A DNA stretch of 64,000 nucleotides from Megaustenia siamemsis (GCA_032433765.1 JAVIAB010000156.1:84985015-85049014); one strand, 5' to 3'. Positions 23,876 through 36,764 are shown, counted from the first letter of the stretch. Notes: generated from the letters alone by a model not told the origin. Translations and numbers: made by a program.

Positions 23876-25570
23876 CTTACTAATGTGACTAAACAAGTGT
23901 AACATCTCATGACACTATTACTAGCGTGACTAAACAAGTGTAACATCTCATGACACTATGACTAGCGTGACTAAACAAGTGTAACATCTCATGACACTAT
24001 GACTAACGTGACTAAACAAGTGTAACATCTCATGACACTATGACTAACGTGACTAAACAAGTGTAACATCTCATGACACTATGACTAACGTGACTAAACA
24101 AGTGTAACATCTCATGACACTATGACTAGCGTGACTAAACAAGTGTAACATCTCATGACACTATGACTAACGTGACTAAACAAGTGTAACACCTCATGAC
24201 ACTATGACTAACGTGACTAAACAAGTGTAACATTTCATGACACTATGATTAACGTGACTAAAAAATGTAACATCTCATGACACTATGACTAACGTGACTA
24301 AACAAGTGTAACATCTCATGACACTATGACTAACGTGACTAAACAAGTGTAACATCTCATGACACTATGACTAACGTGACTAAACAAGTGTAACATCTTC
24401 ATGACACCATGACTAACGTGACTAAAAATGTAACATCTCATGACACTATGACTAACGTGACTAAACAAGTGTAACATCTCATGACATTATGACTAACGTG
24501 ACTAAACAAGTGTAACATCTCATGACACTATGACTAACGTGACTAAACAAGTGTAACATCTCATGACACTATGACTGACGTGACTAAACAAGTGTAACAT
24601 CTCATGACACTATGACTAACGTGACTAAACAAGTGTAACATCTCATGACACTATGATTAAATTGACTAAACAGTGTAACATCTCATGAAACTATGACTAA
24701 CGTGACTAAACAAGTGTAACATCTCATGACACTATGACTAAGGTATCTAAACAAGTGTAACATCTCATGAAACTATGACTAACGTGACTAAACAAGAGTA
24801 ACATCTCATGAAACTATGAATAACGTGACTAAACAAATGTAACTTCTAATAACACTATGATTAACGTGACTAAACAGTGTAACATCTCATTAAACTATGA
24901 CTAACGTGACTAAACAAGTGTAACATCTCATGACACTATGACTAACGTGACTAAACAAGTGTAACATCTCATGACACTATGACTAACGTGACTAAAAATG
25001 TAAAATCTCATGACACTATGACTAACGTGACTAAAAATGTAACATCTCATGACACTATGACTAACGTGACTAAAAATGTAACATCTCATGACACTATGAC
25101 TAACGTGACTAAAATGTAACATCTCATGACACTATGACTAACGTGACTAAAAATGTAATATCTCGTGACACTATGACTAACGGGACTAAAAATGTAACAT
25201 CTCGTGACACTATGACTAACGTGACTAAACAGTGTAACATTTCATGACACTATGACTAACGTGACTAAAAATGTAACATCTCATGACACTATGACTAAGG
25301 TGAGTAAACAGTATAACATCTCATGACACTATGACTAACGTGACTAAACAAATGTAACATCTCATGACACTATGATTAACGTGACTAAACAGTGTAGCAT
25401 CTCATGAAACTATGAATAACGTGACTAAACAAGTGTAACATCTCATGACACTGTGACTAAGGTGACTAAACAAGTGTAACATCTTATGACACTATGACTA
25501 ACGTGACTAAAAGTGTAACATCTTATGACACTATAACTAACGTGACTAAAAGGTGTAAGATCTGATGTGT
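23876..25570. repeat. 41-bp minisatellite array with 36 to 40-bp variants
   Basis: About 42 copies of a unit containing TGTAACATCTCATGACACTA and TGACTAACGTGACTAAACAAG. Units with AAAAATGTAAC or AAACAGTGTAAC in place of AAACAAGTGTAAC are shorter by a few bases and cluster at 24970-25290. Divergence rises from left to right, and the last units (25440-25570) grade into the next dimer. Confidence 0.96.
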
Positions 25571-25623
25571 CTTTGACTAACGTGATTAAAAAAAACATAG
25601 CAATCTCTAGTGTGACTGATGTG

Positions 25624-25776
25624 ACTCACAAATGTGCAAGATTTGATATGACTCTTACTGGCTCGACATAAAAAGTATCCATCGCTAATGCGCCTGTGAC
25701 TCACAAATGTGCAAGATTTGATATGACTCTTACTGGCTCGACATAAAAAGTATCCATCGCTAATGCGCCTTTGACT
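25624..25776. repeat. 75-bp direct repeat, two copies
   Basis: Two near-identical copies, offset 75 bp, begin ACTCACAAATGTGCAAGATT and contain CTGGCTCGACATAAAAAGTA. The left edge resembles the preceding 41-bp units (TGTGACTGATGTGACT), so it seems to be a later duplication at the array border. Confidence 0.93.
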
Positions 25777-26172
25777 CACTCCATTCCAAGAGGGCCAATC
25801 TCTGATGTGGCCGGTGATTGAGCACTAGAAAGTTTACCTAATATGTGGAGCCCCGTTTCTGTTTTTCAAATAATAGAGCAGGATTAGATGGTTGATAAGA
25901 TCTGGCCAGGAATGGAGCGAAACCTTTCCGAGGAAGCAGTAACAAGAGAAGAAAATATAAGAGAATGTCTTATCATTTGTGAAAACAAGAGAATGTATGT
26001 TAATGTTAGTGAGCGAGACGCCTTCACATTTGAGAATGTTGATCTCATCACTAGCGTCTCACAAATACAGCCTTGATTTGCTAAGACTGGTGAAGGAATT
26101 TGTCGAAATGTCGTAGTTTGTCTCGTCTCTTTACACTTTTAGCTGCTCAATACTATGTTATGTTTATTGTTA
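25777..26172. other. Unique spacer, no gene supported
   Basis: A 62-codon frame on the plus strand (25888-26076) is not repetitive, but it has no domain, signal peptide or neighbour that would support it. Nothing else is seen. Confidence 0.5.
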
Positions 26173-26245
26173 TTGTTTTGTTCAAGTGTTTTGTTCAAGT
26201 GTTTTGTTCAAGTGTTTTGTTCAAGTGTTTTGTTCAAGTGTTTTG
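26173..26245. repeat. 13-bp tandem repeat, about 5 copies
   Basis: Perfect direct copies of GTTTTGTTCAAGT, followed by GTTTTGTTG at the right edge. Short and homogeneous, so probably a recent slippage expansion. Confidence 0.95.
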
Positions 26246-26309
26246 TTGTTCAGATTCAGCTTTATGATCCGACATTGTTGTGTGTTCACCTGACAACTTG
26301 CAGGTGTAT

Positions 26310-26656
26310 GTTCTAGTGATTGTTGTACCTGACATGGGGAGTCAAGTCCTGTGTGGTTAACAGATTGTCGTGTATTCTAGTACTAGTGATTGTTGTACCT
26401 GACATGGGGAGACAAGTCCTGGGTGATTGACAGATTGTCGTGTATTCTAGTACTAGTGATTGTTGTACCTGACAGCGGGAGTCAAGTCCTGTGTGGTTAA
26501 CAGATTGTCGTGTATTCTAGTACTAGTGATTGTTGTACCTGACATGGGAGACAAGTGCTGGGTGATTGACAGATTGTCGTGAGTTCTAGTACTAGTGATT
26601 GTTGTACCTGACACGGGGAGACAAGTACTGGGTGATTGACAGATTGTCGTGAGTTT
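26310..26656. repeat. 70-bp tandem repeat, about 5 copies
   Basis: The unit contains TGATTGTTGTACCTGACATG and GACAGATTGTCGTGTATTCT, and most units include TAGTACTAGT, a perfect 10-bp palindrome. Two alternating types exist (GTCAAGTCCTGTGTGGTTAA and GACAAGTCCTGGGTGATTGA), giving an A-B-A-B-B order. This suggests a 140-bp dimer was duplicated. Confidence 0.94.
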
Positions 26657-26934
26657 GTTTCTCGACAGCACAGATTTCTTCATGCTGAGAAAGTCTGTAC
26701 TTACATTCCTAAGATCAAGTAAATATGGATGACATCTAGAGTGTTGATGCCAATATTCTTAAATGTTAATTTTTTTTAAATACCGTGGTCGGCACCAAGC
26801 CAGGCCGCTTGTTCCTCGAAACACTTCCTCTGGCGACCATTTTCACAAGTCGGGTTGATAAAATTGCTGTTCACAAAAACATAAAAGTTTATCCCATTCA
26901 AGGATCTAACGTGGACAGCTGGGGTCTACAAACA
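26657..26934. other. Unique spacer, nothing recognised
   Basis: Unique sequence with a T-run near 26771. No frame, RNA gene or repeat is recognised. Confidence 0.6.
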
Positions 26935-28826
26935 CTCCAGTAACCTGGGACATAACAAAGTACCTACAGTAATCTGAGACATAACAAGGTACCTACAGTA
27001 ATCTGAGACATAACAAAGTACTGAAAGTAATCTGAGACATAACAAAGTACTGAAAGTAATCTGAGACATAACAAAGTACCGACAGTAATCTGAGACATAA
27101 CAAAGTACTGAAAGTAATCTGAGACATAACAAAGTACTGAAAGTAATCTGAGACATAACAAAGTACTGAAAGTAATCTGAGACATAACAAAGTACTGAAA
27201 GTAATCTGAGACATAACAAAGTACATACAGTAATCTGGGACATAACAAAGTACTGAAAGTAATCTGGGACATAACAAAGTACCGACAGTAATCTGGGACA
27301 TAACAAAGTACTGAAAGTAATCTGAGACATAACAAAGTACCTACAGTAATCTGAGACATAACAAAGTACCGACAGTAATCTGAGACATAACAAAGTACCG
27401 ACAGTAATCTGGGACATACCAAAGTACCTACAGTAATCTGGGACATAACAAAGTACCGACAGTAATCTGGGACATAACAAAGTACCGACAGTAATCTGAG
27501 ACATAACAAGGTACCTACAGTAATCTGAGACATAACAATGTACCTACAGTAATGTGAGACATAGCAAAGTACCGACAGTAATCTGAGACATAACAAAGTA
27601 CCGACAGTAATCTGGGACATAACAAAGTACCGACAGTAATCTGGGACATAACAAAGTACCGACAGTAATCTGGGACATAACAAAGTACCGACAGTAATCT
27701 GGGACATAACAAAGTACCGACAGTATTCTGGGACATAACAAAGTACCGACAGTAATCTGGGACATAACAAAGTACCGACAGTAATCTGGGACATAACAAA
27801 GTACCGACAGTAATCTGAGACATAACAAAGTACCTACAGTAATCTGGGACATAATAAAGTACTGAAAGTAATCTGGGCCATAACAAAGTACCGACAGTAA
27901 TCTGAGACATAACAAAGTACCTACAGTAATCTGAGACATAACAAAGTACCTACAGTAATCTGGGACATAACAAAGTACTGAAAGTAATCTGGGACATAAC
28001 AAAGTACCGACAGTAATCTGAGACATAACAAAGTACCTACAGTAATCTGAGACATAACAAAGTACCTACAGTAATCTGAGACATAACAATGTACCGACAG
28101 TAATCTGGGACATACGAAAGTACTGGCATTAATCTGAGACATAACAAAGTACTGAAAGCAATCTGGGACATAACAAAGTACTGACAGTAATCTGGGACAT
28201 AACAAAGTACCGACAGTAATCTGGGACATAACAAAGTACTGACAGTAATCTGGGACATAACAAAGTACTGACAGTAATCTGGGACATACGAAAGTACTGG
28301 CATTAATCTGAGACATAACAAAGTACTGACAATAATATGAGACATAACAAAGTACTGAAAGCAATCTGGGACATAACAAAGTACTGACAGTAATCTGGGA
28401 CATAACAAAGTACTGACAGTAATCTGGGACATAACAAAGTACTGACAGTAATCTGGGACATAACAAAGTACTGACAGTAATCTGAGACATAACAAAGTAC
28501 CGACAGTAATCTGGGACATACGAAAGTACTGGCATTAATCTGAGACATAACAAGTACTGACAATAATATGAGACATAACAAAGTACTGAAAGCAATCTGG
28601 GACATAACAAAGTACTGACAGTAATCTGGGACATAACAAAGTACTGGCAGTAATCTGAGACATAACAAAGTACTGGCATTAATCTGAGACATAACAAAGT
28701 ACTGACAGACATAACAAAGTACTGAGACATAACAAAGTACTGAAAGCAATCTGGACATAACAAAGTACTGACAGTAATCTGGGACATAACAAAGTACTGG
28801 CAGTAATCTGAGACATAACTAAGTAC
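26935..28826. repeat. 29-bp minisatellite array
   Basis: About 65 copies of a 29-bp unit containing CAGTAATCTGGGACATAACA and AAGTACCGA. Variants at the end of the unit are AAGTACTGA, AAGTACCTA and AAGTACTGG. Because 3 x 29 = 87, minus-strand frames of up to 288 codons appear with a 29-residue period; they are not genes. In the right third, blocks with CATACGAAAGTACTGGCATT recur at about 28110, 28286 and 28518, marking duplications of several units. Confidence 0.96.
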
Positions 28827-29785
28827 GGAATAATGGCCATATCACTTGCTGCTTGCTGTTCATATTTTTACGCTGAAACATTTAGCGACGGTTGCGATTA
28901 TCAGCGGCCCGTTGATGACTGTACCGCAAGTTATCCTGAACACAACTGCCGTGGACACATTCTTCATACTCTTGTATTCGTATATCGCTCGCCCAGAAAG
29001 TGTTCTACTTTCATCAAATCGTAGAGAAACATTGCCAAAGTGAATGAGGCCGGTCGTTGGTGAGCAACAAGCAAGAGATTGCAGACCATGAAGGTCCAGT
29101 AATGAAACTATTTAACGTAGACGCTGCGCTAGAGATGATCAGTTTGTTGAAGGAACCACGAGAGGTGTGCCGGTCTGATGTAGAAGTTGTAGGAAATGGA
29201 AGTTTGTAGTAGAAGCGATCAGAAATTTGTGACATTGGAGAGCAGAAACAGAGTAGACCAAGCAACGCTCAAGTGACAATAACAAGCTGTATCAGATAAA
29301 ATGTTCTATAAGTTAAAATGTTCTATAAGTTAATATGTTCTAGAATTAACACGAATAATATTAATGGTTTGTGTTTAGGTTTAGTGGGAAGAAATAACAA
29401 ACAAGGGCCAGCAAGTCGTTCCTAATGTGAGCTACAGAGCTTTCGTTAGTTCGCTCCATCTCCCGTTGTAAAGGTGTCTGGTACAACCACAGCTAGGTAG
29501 TTCAGTTCTCATTTAACTATTACACAAAGAAAGGTTGCACTTGGGTTTATGGTTAATTCAACTCTCTTGAGGTTGACACGGTAACGACTTCATTGTCACG
29601 TGATCTAGTTCACATGTGATCGCATGCTTGTATTGGCGGTTGTTTGGTCAAGTTGTTGTATCCATGTGCAGTATAAATGAGATCCAATTCTCGTGTGGTT
29701 GTCCGCCGACTGACTTATCCACTAGAGGAGTCGAACTCTCGTGTGGTTGTCCGCCGACTGACTTCTACTTAGTAGTAGGTCGTTT
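28827..29785. other. Longest unique stretch of the central part, no gene supported
   Basis: Two short overlapping plus-strand frames (28833-29024 and 28846-29043, 63 and 65 codons) and a minus frame (29014-29265, 83 codons) have non-repetitive composition. None shows a domain I recognise. Small repeats: ATGTTCTATAAGTTA twice (about 29299-29333) and a 48-bp offset duplication with CTCGTGTGGTTGTCCGCCGA starting at 29690 and 29738. An exon or exapted fragment cannot be excluded. Confidence 0.5.
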
Positions 29786-30490
29786 AACATTCTAAAGTTC
29801 GTTTTACATTCTAATGGTCGTGTTTAGTTCTGAATGTCGTTTTAAATTCTAATGGTCGTGTTTAGTTCTGAAGGTCGTTTTACATTCTTATGGTCGTGTT
29901 TAGTTCTGAAGATCGTTTTACATTCTAATGGTCGTGTTTAGTTCTGAATGTCGTTTTACATTCTAATGGTCATGTTTAGTTCTGAATGTCGTTTTACATT
30001 CTAATGTCGTGTTTAGTTCTGAATGTCGTTTTACATTCTAATGGTCGTGTTTAATTCTGCAGGTCGTTTTACATTCTAATGGTCGTGTTTAGTTCTGAAG
30101 GTCGTTTTACATTCTAATGGTCGTGTTTAGTTCTGAAGGTCGTTTTACATTCTAATGGTCGTGTTTAGTTCTGAAGGTCGTTTTACATTCTAATGGTCGT
30201 GTTTAGTTCTGAAGGTCGTTTTACATTCTAATGGTCGTGTTTAGTTCTGAAGGTCGTTTTACATTCTAATGGTCGTGTTTAGTTCTGAAGGTAGTTTTAC
30301 ATTCTAATGGTCGTGTTTAGTTCTGAAAGTCGTTTTACATTCTAATGGTCGTGTTTAGTTCTGAAGGTCGTTTTACATTCTAAGGGTCGTGTTTAGTTCT
30401 GAAGGTCGTTTTACATTCTAAGGGTCGTGTTTAGTTCTAAAGGTCGTTTTACATTCTAAGGGTCGTGTTTAGTTCTAAAAGTCGTTTTAC
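29786..30490. repeat. 38-bp minisatellite array
   Basis: About 18 copies of a 38-bp unit containing GTCGTTTTACATTCTAATGG and TCGTGTTTAGTTCTGAAG. The two halves resemble each other (GTCGTTTTACATTCTAA and GTCGTGTTTAGTTCTGAA), so the unit is a dimer of a motif of about 19 bp. The middle (30060-30280) is very uniform and the edges diverge. Confidence 0.95.
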
Positions 30491-30832
30491 ATGATAAGAG
30501 TCGTTTTACACTGTAAAGGACGAATTACGTTCTGAAAGTCGTTTTACGTTTTAAAGCTCTATTTACGCTATAAAGGTCGTTTTGCATTCTAAGAGTCATT
30601 TTACTCTGTAAAGCTGGCTTTACGTTGCAATGCTCGTTTTATGTTCTAACGGTTGTTTTACAGTTTTTAAATTCGTTTTACCATGTAAAGCTCGCTTTAC
30701 GTTCTGAAGGTCGCTTTATGTTGTAAAGTCTCGTTTTATGTTTTTAAAGGTAGTTCTTGTGTTCTAATGGTCGTTTTACGTTGTAAAGCACGTTTTACGT
30801 TGTAAGGCTAACTTTTCGTTACAAAGCTGGTT
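30491..30832. repeat. Degenerate monomeric border of the 38-bp array
   Basis: Irregular copies of a motif of about 19-20 bp, CGTTTTACGTTCTAAAG, with many substitutions and indels (for example CGCTTTACGTTCTGAAGG and CGTTTTACGTTGTAAAGC). It looks like the old monomeric form from which the 38-bp dimer was amplified. Confidence 0.8.
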
Positions 30833-32085
30833 GAAATAAGACTGTTTGTATAAATCAGTTACAAGAAATGAGACCGTTTGTATAAGTAATTTACAAGAAA
30901 TGAGACCTTTTGTATAAGTAATTTACAAGAAATGAGACCTTTTGTATAAGTAATTTACAAGAAATGAGACCTTTTGTATAAGTAATTTACAAGAAATGAG
31001 ACCGTTTGTATAAGTAATTTACAAGAAATGAGACCGTTTGTATAAGTAATTTACAAGAAATGAGACCGTTTGTATCAATCAGTTACAAGAAATGAGACCG
31101 TTTGTATCAATCAGTTACAAGAAAAAAGACTGTTTGTATCAATCAGTTATAATAAATGAGACCGTTTGTATAAATCAGTTACAAGAAATGAGACCGTTTG
31201 TATAAATCAGTTACAATAAATGAGACCGTTTGTATAAATCAGTTACAATAAATAAGACCGTTTGTGTATGTAATTTACAAGAAATAAGACCGTTTGTATA
31301 AGTCATTTATAAGAAATGATACCGTTTGTATAAGTAATTTACAAGAAATGATACCGTTTGTATAAATCAGTTACAATAAATAAGACCGTTTGTATAAATC
31401 AGTTACAATAAATAAGACCGTTTGTATAAGTCAGATACAAGAAATGAGACCATTTGTATAAGTGGGTTAAAAGAAATGAGACCGTTTGTATAAGTCAGAT
31501 ACAAGAAATGAGACCATTTGTATAAGTGGGTTAAAAGAAATGAGACCGTTTGTATAAGTCAGATACAAGAAATGAGACCATTTGTATAAGTGGGTTAAAA
31601 GAAATGAGACCGTTTGTATAAGTCAGATACAAGAAATGAGACCGTTTGTATAAGTCAGATACAAGAAATGAGACCATTTGTATAAGTCAGTTACAAGAAA
31701 TGAGACCGTTTGTATAAGTCAGTTACAAGAAACGAGACCTTTTTTATAAGTCATTTACAAGAAGTGAGACCGTTTGTATAAGTCAGTTACAAAAAATAAG
31801 ACCTTTTGTATTAGTGATTTTCAAGAAATGAGACCGTTTTTATAAGTCAATTACAAGAAATGAGACCGTTTGTATATGTCAGTTACAAGAAATGAGACCG
31901 TTTTTATATGTCAGTTACAAGAAATGAGACCGTTTGTATATGTCAGTTACAAGAAAAGAGACCGTTTGTATATGTCAGTTACAAGAAATGAGACCGTTTG
32001 TATATGTCAGTTACAAGAAATGAGACCGTTTGTATATGTCAGTTACAAGAAATGAGACCGTTTGTATATGTAAGTTACAAGAAAT
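30833..32085. repeat. 32-bp minisatellite array
   Basis: About 39 copies of a 32-bp unit containing GAGACCGTTTGTATAAGTCA and GTTACAAGAAAT. Subfamilies run in blocks: AAGTAATTTAC (30880-31070), AATCAGTTACAATAAAT (31140-31410), a dimer with AAGTGGGTTAAAAG alternating with AAGTCAGATAC (31430-31650), and ATATGTCAGTTAC (31860-32070). Confidence 0.96.
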
Positions 32086-32224
32086 ACGGCGTGAATCTCT
32101 GCTGAATTGAAACTTCAAGAGAAACGGGAAAGTTAAAATAATAAAGGATCAAATACAATTAAGGTCAACAACACAAAATATGGTTCAGGGCAAGTCCATC
32201 TTAAAAGACTCAAAACAAACAATA

Positions 32225-34160
32225 GCCAGCCCATGATGGTCTCACTAAACAGACACAAAGATCAATAACCAGCCCACAGAAGGTCTCACTAGAGAGACAC
32301 AAACACAGCGATCAATAACCAATCGACAGAAGATCTAATTAAAGAGAAACAAACACAGCGATCAATAACCAACCCACAGAAGATCTCATTAAAGAGACAC
32401 AAACAAAGAGATCAATAACCAACCCACAGAAGGTCTCACTAGAGAGAAACAAACACAGAGATCAATAACCAACCCACAGAAGATCTCACTAGAGAGAAAC
32501 AAACACAGAGATCAATAACCAGCCCACAGAAGATCTCACTAAAGTGAATCAAACACAGAGATCAATAACCAGCACAAAAAGATCTCACTAAAGAGAAACA
32601 AACACAGAGATCAATAACCAACCCACAGAAGATCTCACTAAAGAGAAACAAACACAGAGATCAATAACCAACCCACAGAAGATCTCACTAGAGAGAAACA
32701 AACACAGAGATCAATAACCAACCCACAGAAGATCTCACTAGAGAGAAACAAACACAGAGATCATTAACCAGCCCACAGAAGATCTCACTAGAGAGAAACA
32801 AACACAGAGATCAATAACCAACCCACAGAAGATCTCACTAAAGAGAAACAAACACAGAGATCAATAACCAACCCACAGAAGATCTCACTAAACAGAAACA
32901 AACACAGAGATCAATAACCAGCACAAAAAAGATCTCACTAAAGAGAAACAAACACAGAGATCAATAACCAGCCCACAGAAGATCTCACTAGAGAGAAACA
33001 AACACAGAGATCAATAACCAGCCCACAGAAGATCTCACTAGAGAGAAACAAACACAGAGATTAATAACCAACCCACAGAAGATCTCACTAAAGAGAAACA
33101 AACACAGAGATCAATAACCAGCCCACAGAAGATCTCACTAGAGAGAAAAAAACACAGAGATCAATAACCAGCCACAGAAAATCTCACTAAAAAGAAACAA
33201 ACATAGAGATCAATAACCAGCCCACATAAGATCTCACTAAAAAGAAACAAACACATAGATCAATAACCAACCCACAGAAGATCTCACTAAAGAGACACAA
33301 ACACAGAGATCAATAACCAGCCCACAGAAGATCTCACTAAAGAGAAGCAATCACAGAGATCAATAACCAGCTCACAGAAGATTTCACTAAAGAGAAACAA
33401 ACACAGAGATCAATAACCAACCCACAGAAGATCTCACTAACGAGAAACAAACACAGAGATCAATAACCAGCCCACATAAGATCTCATTAAAGAGACACTA
33501 ACACAAAGATCATTAACCAGCCCACAGAAGATCTCACTAAAGAGACACAAACACAGAGATCAATAACCAACCCACAGAAGATCTCACTAAAGAGACACAA
33601 ACACAGAGAGCAATAACCAGCCCACAGAAGATCTCACTAAAGAGACACAAACACAGAGATCACTAACCAGCCCACAGAAGATCTAACTAAAGAGACACAA
33701 ACACAGAGATCACTAACCAGCCCACAGAAGATCTCACTAAAGAGACACAAGCACAGAGATCATTAACCAGCCCACAGAAGGTCTCACTAAAGAGACACAA
33801 ACACAGAGATCATCAACCAGCCCACAGAAGGTCTCACTAAAGAGACACAAACACAGAGATCACCAACCAGCCCACAGAAGATCTCACTAAAGAGACACAA
33901 ACACAGAGATCACTAACCAGCCCACAGAAGATCTCACTAAAGAGACACAAGCACAGAGATCATTAACCAGCCCACAGAAGGTCTCACTAAAGAGACACAA
34001 ACACAGAGATCATTAACCAGCTCACAGAAGGTCTCACTAAAGAGACACAAACACAGAGATCATCAACCAGCTCACAGAAGGTCTCACTAAAGAGACACAA
34101 ACACATAGAATAAGAGCCAACCTGCAGAAGATCTCACTAAAGAGACACAAACATGGAGAT
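32225..34160. repeat. 50-bp minisatellite array
   Basis: About 38 copies of a 50-bp unit containing GAGATCAATAACCAGCCCAC and AGAAGATCTCACTAAAGAGA, then AACAAACACA. Left and central units carry GAGAAACAAACACA; those from 33540 on carry GAGACACAAACACA and more often GATCATTAACC. Sequence resembling one more unit (GAACAATAGCCAACCCAC) reappears at 34543-34582 beyond the dispersed element, so the element lies in the edge of this array. Confidence 0.96.
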
Positions 34161-34200
34161 ATGAAAAGTGTTCTTTGTTGCAGTTTCCTCATATTCCAAG

Positions 34201-34535
34201 TCCGGCTTTTTGCAGGGGCTACTGAGTTTAGTGCTCTGTGCACACCATGTGCTGTGTGTTTCATCCGTTTTGATCGCGTTTCGATATTCCAATTGTTTAC
34301 AATTAACAATGATATCGTATGACAAGGAATAGTTGGCTGTGTTCACTTTCTATGCGGTTTCGCCTTATGTCTTTTGGCGTGTGCTGAGACTGCTATGATG
34401 GGGACTACAGCTACCTTTCTTTGTTTGGGAGATGAGTTAGTAATTCGGATGATTCCACTGGCACGGGCGGTTGAGCAATTATGGATTATTTTGTTTGCAC
34501 TGAAACCGGGGCCTTCATTAACCATTTTAAAAAAA
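34201..34535. mobile_element. Dispersed element of about 325 bp, copy A
   Basis: Closely similar to 44325-44655. Shared blocks: CTGTGCACACC, TTTCGATATTCCAATTGTTT, GATATCGTATGACA, GTTGGCTGTGTTCACTTTC, GTTTCGCCTTATGTCTT, GGCGTGTGCTGAGACTGC, GGGACTACAG, ACCTTTCTTTGTTTGG and AATTCGGATGATT. Both copies sit inside or at the edge of unrelated tandem arrays, so this is an inserted element. I see no terminal inverted repeats and no clear pol III boxes. An A-rich stretch (TTTTAAAAAAATA) follows the right end. Open frames of 72 to 90 codons on either strand are not conserved between copies. The class is unknown. Confidence 0.8.
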
Positions 34536-34741
34536 TACAAAGAGAACAATAGCCAACCCACATGCTCTCTAAAGCGACACTTTCAAGCTTCTACCGCCTT
34601 CTCTCTGCTTCATGTTCGTGCTGCAAACACAGCCTGTCAAGATTGAACCATGATCCTCTTGAAGGCATCCACCTCATCTACTTCTCTTCCTTGTCATGTT
34701 CCTTTAGTCTCCTAGTCTTTCAGTTCATTGAAGACTACTGA

Positions 34742-36400
34742 TTTTGTCTAGATACTGTCTTTGTCTAGATACTTGTTTTTGTCTAGATACCCGTCTTTGT
34801 CTAGATACTTGTCTTTGTCTAGATACTTGTTTTTGTCTAGTCTTTTTTTTATATACTTGTCTTTGTCTACATACTTGTCTTTGTCTAGTCTTTTTCTATA
34901 TACTTGTTTTTGTCTAAATACTTGTTTTTGTCTAGATACTCTTCTTTGTCTAGATACTTGTTTTTGTCAAGTCTTTTTTATATACTTGTCTTTGTCTAGA
35001 TACTTGTCTTTGTCTAGATACTTGTTTTTGTGTAGATACCGTTTTTGTCTAGATACTTGTCTTTGTCTAGATACTTGTCTTTGTCTAGATACTTGTTTTT
35101 GTCTAGATACTCGTCTTTGTCTAGATACTTGTTTTTGTCAAGTCTTTTTTATATACTTGTCTTTGTCTAGATACTTGTCTTTGTCTAGATACTTGTTTTT
35201 GTCTAGATACCCGTCTTTGTCTAGATACTTGTCTGTGTCTAGATTCCTTTATTTTGTCTAGATACTTGTTTTTGTCTAGATACTTGTTTTTGTCTAGATA
35301 TTTGTTTTTGTCTAGATACTTGTTTTTGTCTAGATAATTGATTTTGTCAAGTCTATTTTATATTCTTGTCTCTGTCTATACATTTGTCTTTGTCTAGATA
35401 CTTGTCTTTGTCTAGATACTTGTTTTTGTCTTTATATTTGTTTTTGTCTAGATACGTGTCTTTGTCTAGATACTTGTCTTTGTCTAGATACTTGTTTTTG
35501 TCTAGACACTTGTCTTTGTCTAAATACTTGTTTTTGTCTAGATACTTGTTTTTGTCTAGATATTTCTCTTTGTCTAGACACTTGTTTTGGCTAGACACTT
35601 GTTTTTGTCTAGATACTTGTTTTTGTCTAGATACTTGTTTTTGTCTAGATATTTGTCTTTGTCTAGATACTTGTTTTTGTCTAGATACGTGTTTTTGTCT
35701 AGATACGTGTCTTTGTCTAGATACTTGTTTTGTCTAGATACTTATTTTTGTCAAGTCTTTTTATATACTTGTCTTTGTCTAGATACTTGTTTTTGTCTAG
35801 ATACTTGTTTTTGTCTAGATACCCGTCTTTGTCTAGATACTTGTTTTTGTCTAGATATTTGTCTTTGTCTAGATACTTGTTTTTGTCTAGATACTTGTTT
35901 TTGTCTAGATATTTGTCTTTGTATAGATACTTGTTTTTGTCTAGATACTTGTTTTTGTCTAGATACTTGTTTTTGTCGAGATACTAGTCTTTGTCTAGAT
36001 ACTTGTTTTTGTCGAGATACTAGTCTTTGTCTAGATACTAGTTTTTGTCGAGATACTAGTCTTTGTCTAGATACTTGTTTTTGTCGAGATACTAGTCTTT
36101 GTCTAGATACTTGTTTTTGTCTAGATACCCGTCTTTGTCTAGATACTTGTTTTGTCTAGATACCCGTCTTTGTCTAGATACTTGTTTTTGTGTAGATACT
36201 TGTTTTTGTGTAGATACTTGTTTCTGTCTAAATACATGTTTTTGTCTAGACACTTGTTTTTGTCTAGATACTTGTTTTTGTGTAGATACTTGTTTTTGTC
36301 TAGATACTTGTTTTTGTCTAGATACTTGTCTTTGTCTAGATAGTTTATACACTTGCTTTTGTCTAGATACTTGTCTTTGTTTGTACACATGTTTTTGTCA
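34742..36400. repeat. 18-bp minisatellite array, first copy of the compound block
   Basis: About 90 copies of TAGATACTTGTTTTTGTC and relatives (CTTTGTC, ACCCGTC, GTGTAGA). An older irregular unit CAAGTCTTTTTTATATACTT interrupts it at 34968 and 35139, and in related forms near 34840, 34890, 35348 and 35750. Between 35975 and 36110 the units alternate as a 36-bp dimer (CGAGATACTAGTCTTTG with CTAGATACTTGTTTTTG). Frames with Cys-Leu-Asp-Thr or Ser-Arg-Tyr-Leu repeats are artefacts of the 18-bp period. Confidence 0.96.
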
Positions 36401-36764
36401 AGCTGCTTGATTTGTTTTTGTACTTTGTACAATCATACTTGTAACATGTGCTGTTTGTTTAATCATGCTTGCAACATGCGCAGTTTGATAATCGTACTTT
36501 GATCACGCAGTCTTTACAGTCAAGCTGACCACAGAAGGTCAAGCACACACAAAGTCAATATTAGTGACCGTGAGATGTAAGAGATGCGTGATATGTAGGA
36601 GGAAGTCGGCAGGGTTCATGACCTGTTAGCTACACCCAGACATTAAATAACTTGACATTTCAAGGTTGGGCAGTTGTAATAATAAAATGTGTGGATGCAG
36701 AAATGGTGGGTGTTGCTTAAATAGTGGGACGGGCAGGGGGGCATTTTGGAATAAATTAGAGACA
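36401..36764. repeat. Unique module A of the duplicated block, first copy
   Basis: Sequence from GCTGCTTGATTTGTTTTTG to GGGGGGCATTTTGGAATAAA that recurs at 39530-39876 with only a few substitutions and small indels. Examples: TTGACATTTCAAGGTTGGGC is identical in both, AAAATGTG versus AAATGTG, GTGGGACG versus GTGGGGCG. There is no gene. It links the 18-bp array to a GA tract in both copies. Confidence 0.92.

Noticed and set aside
28833..29265. Overlapping short frames (63 to 83 codons) in unique sequence
   Set aside because: No motif; lengths are within what random sequence gives.
34037..34646. Short frames in and around dispersed element A (72 to 90 codons)
   Set aside because: The corresponding frames are not kept in copy B at 44325-44655, so they are not under coding constraint.
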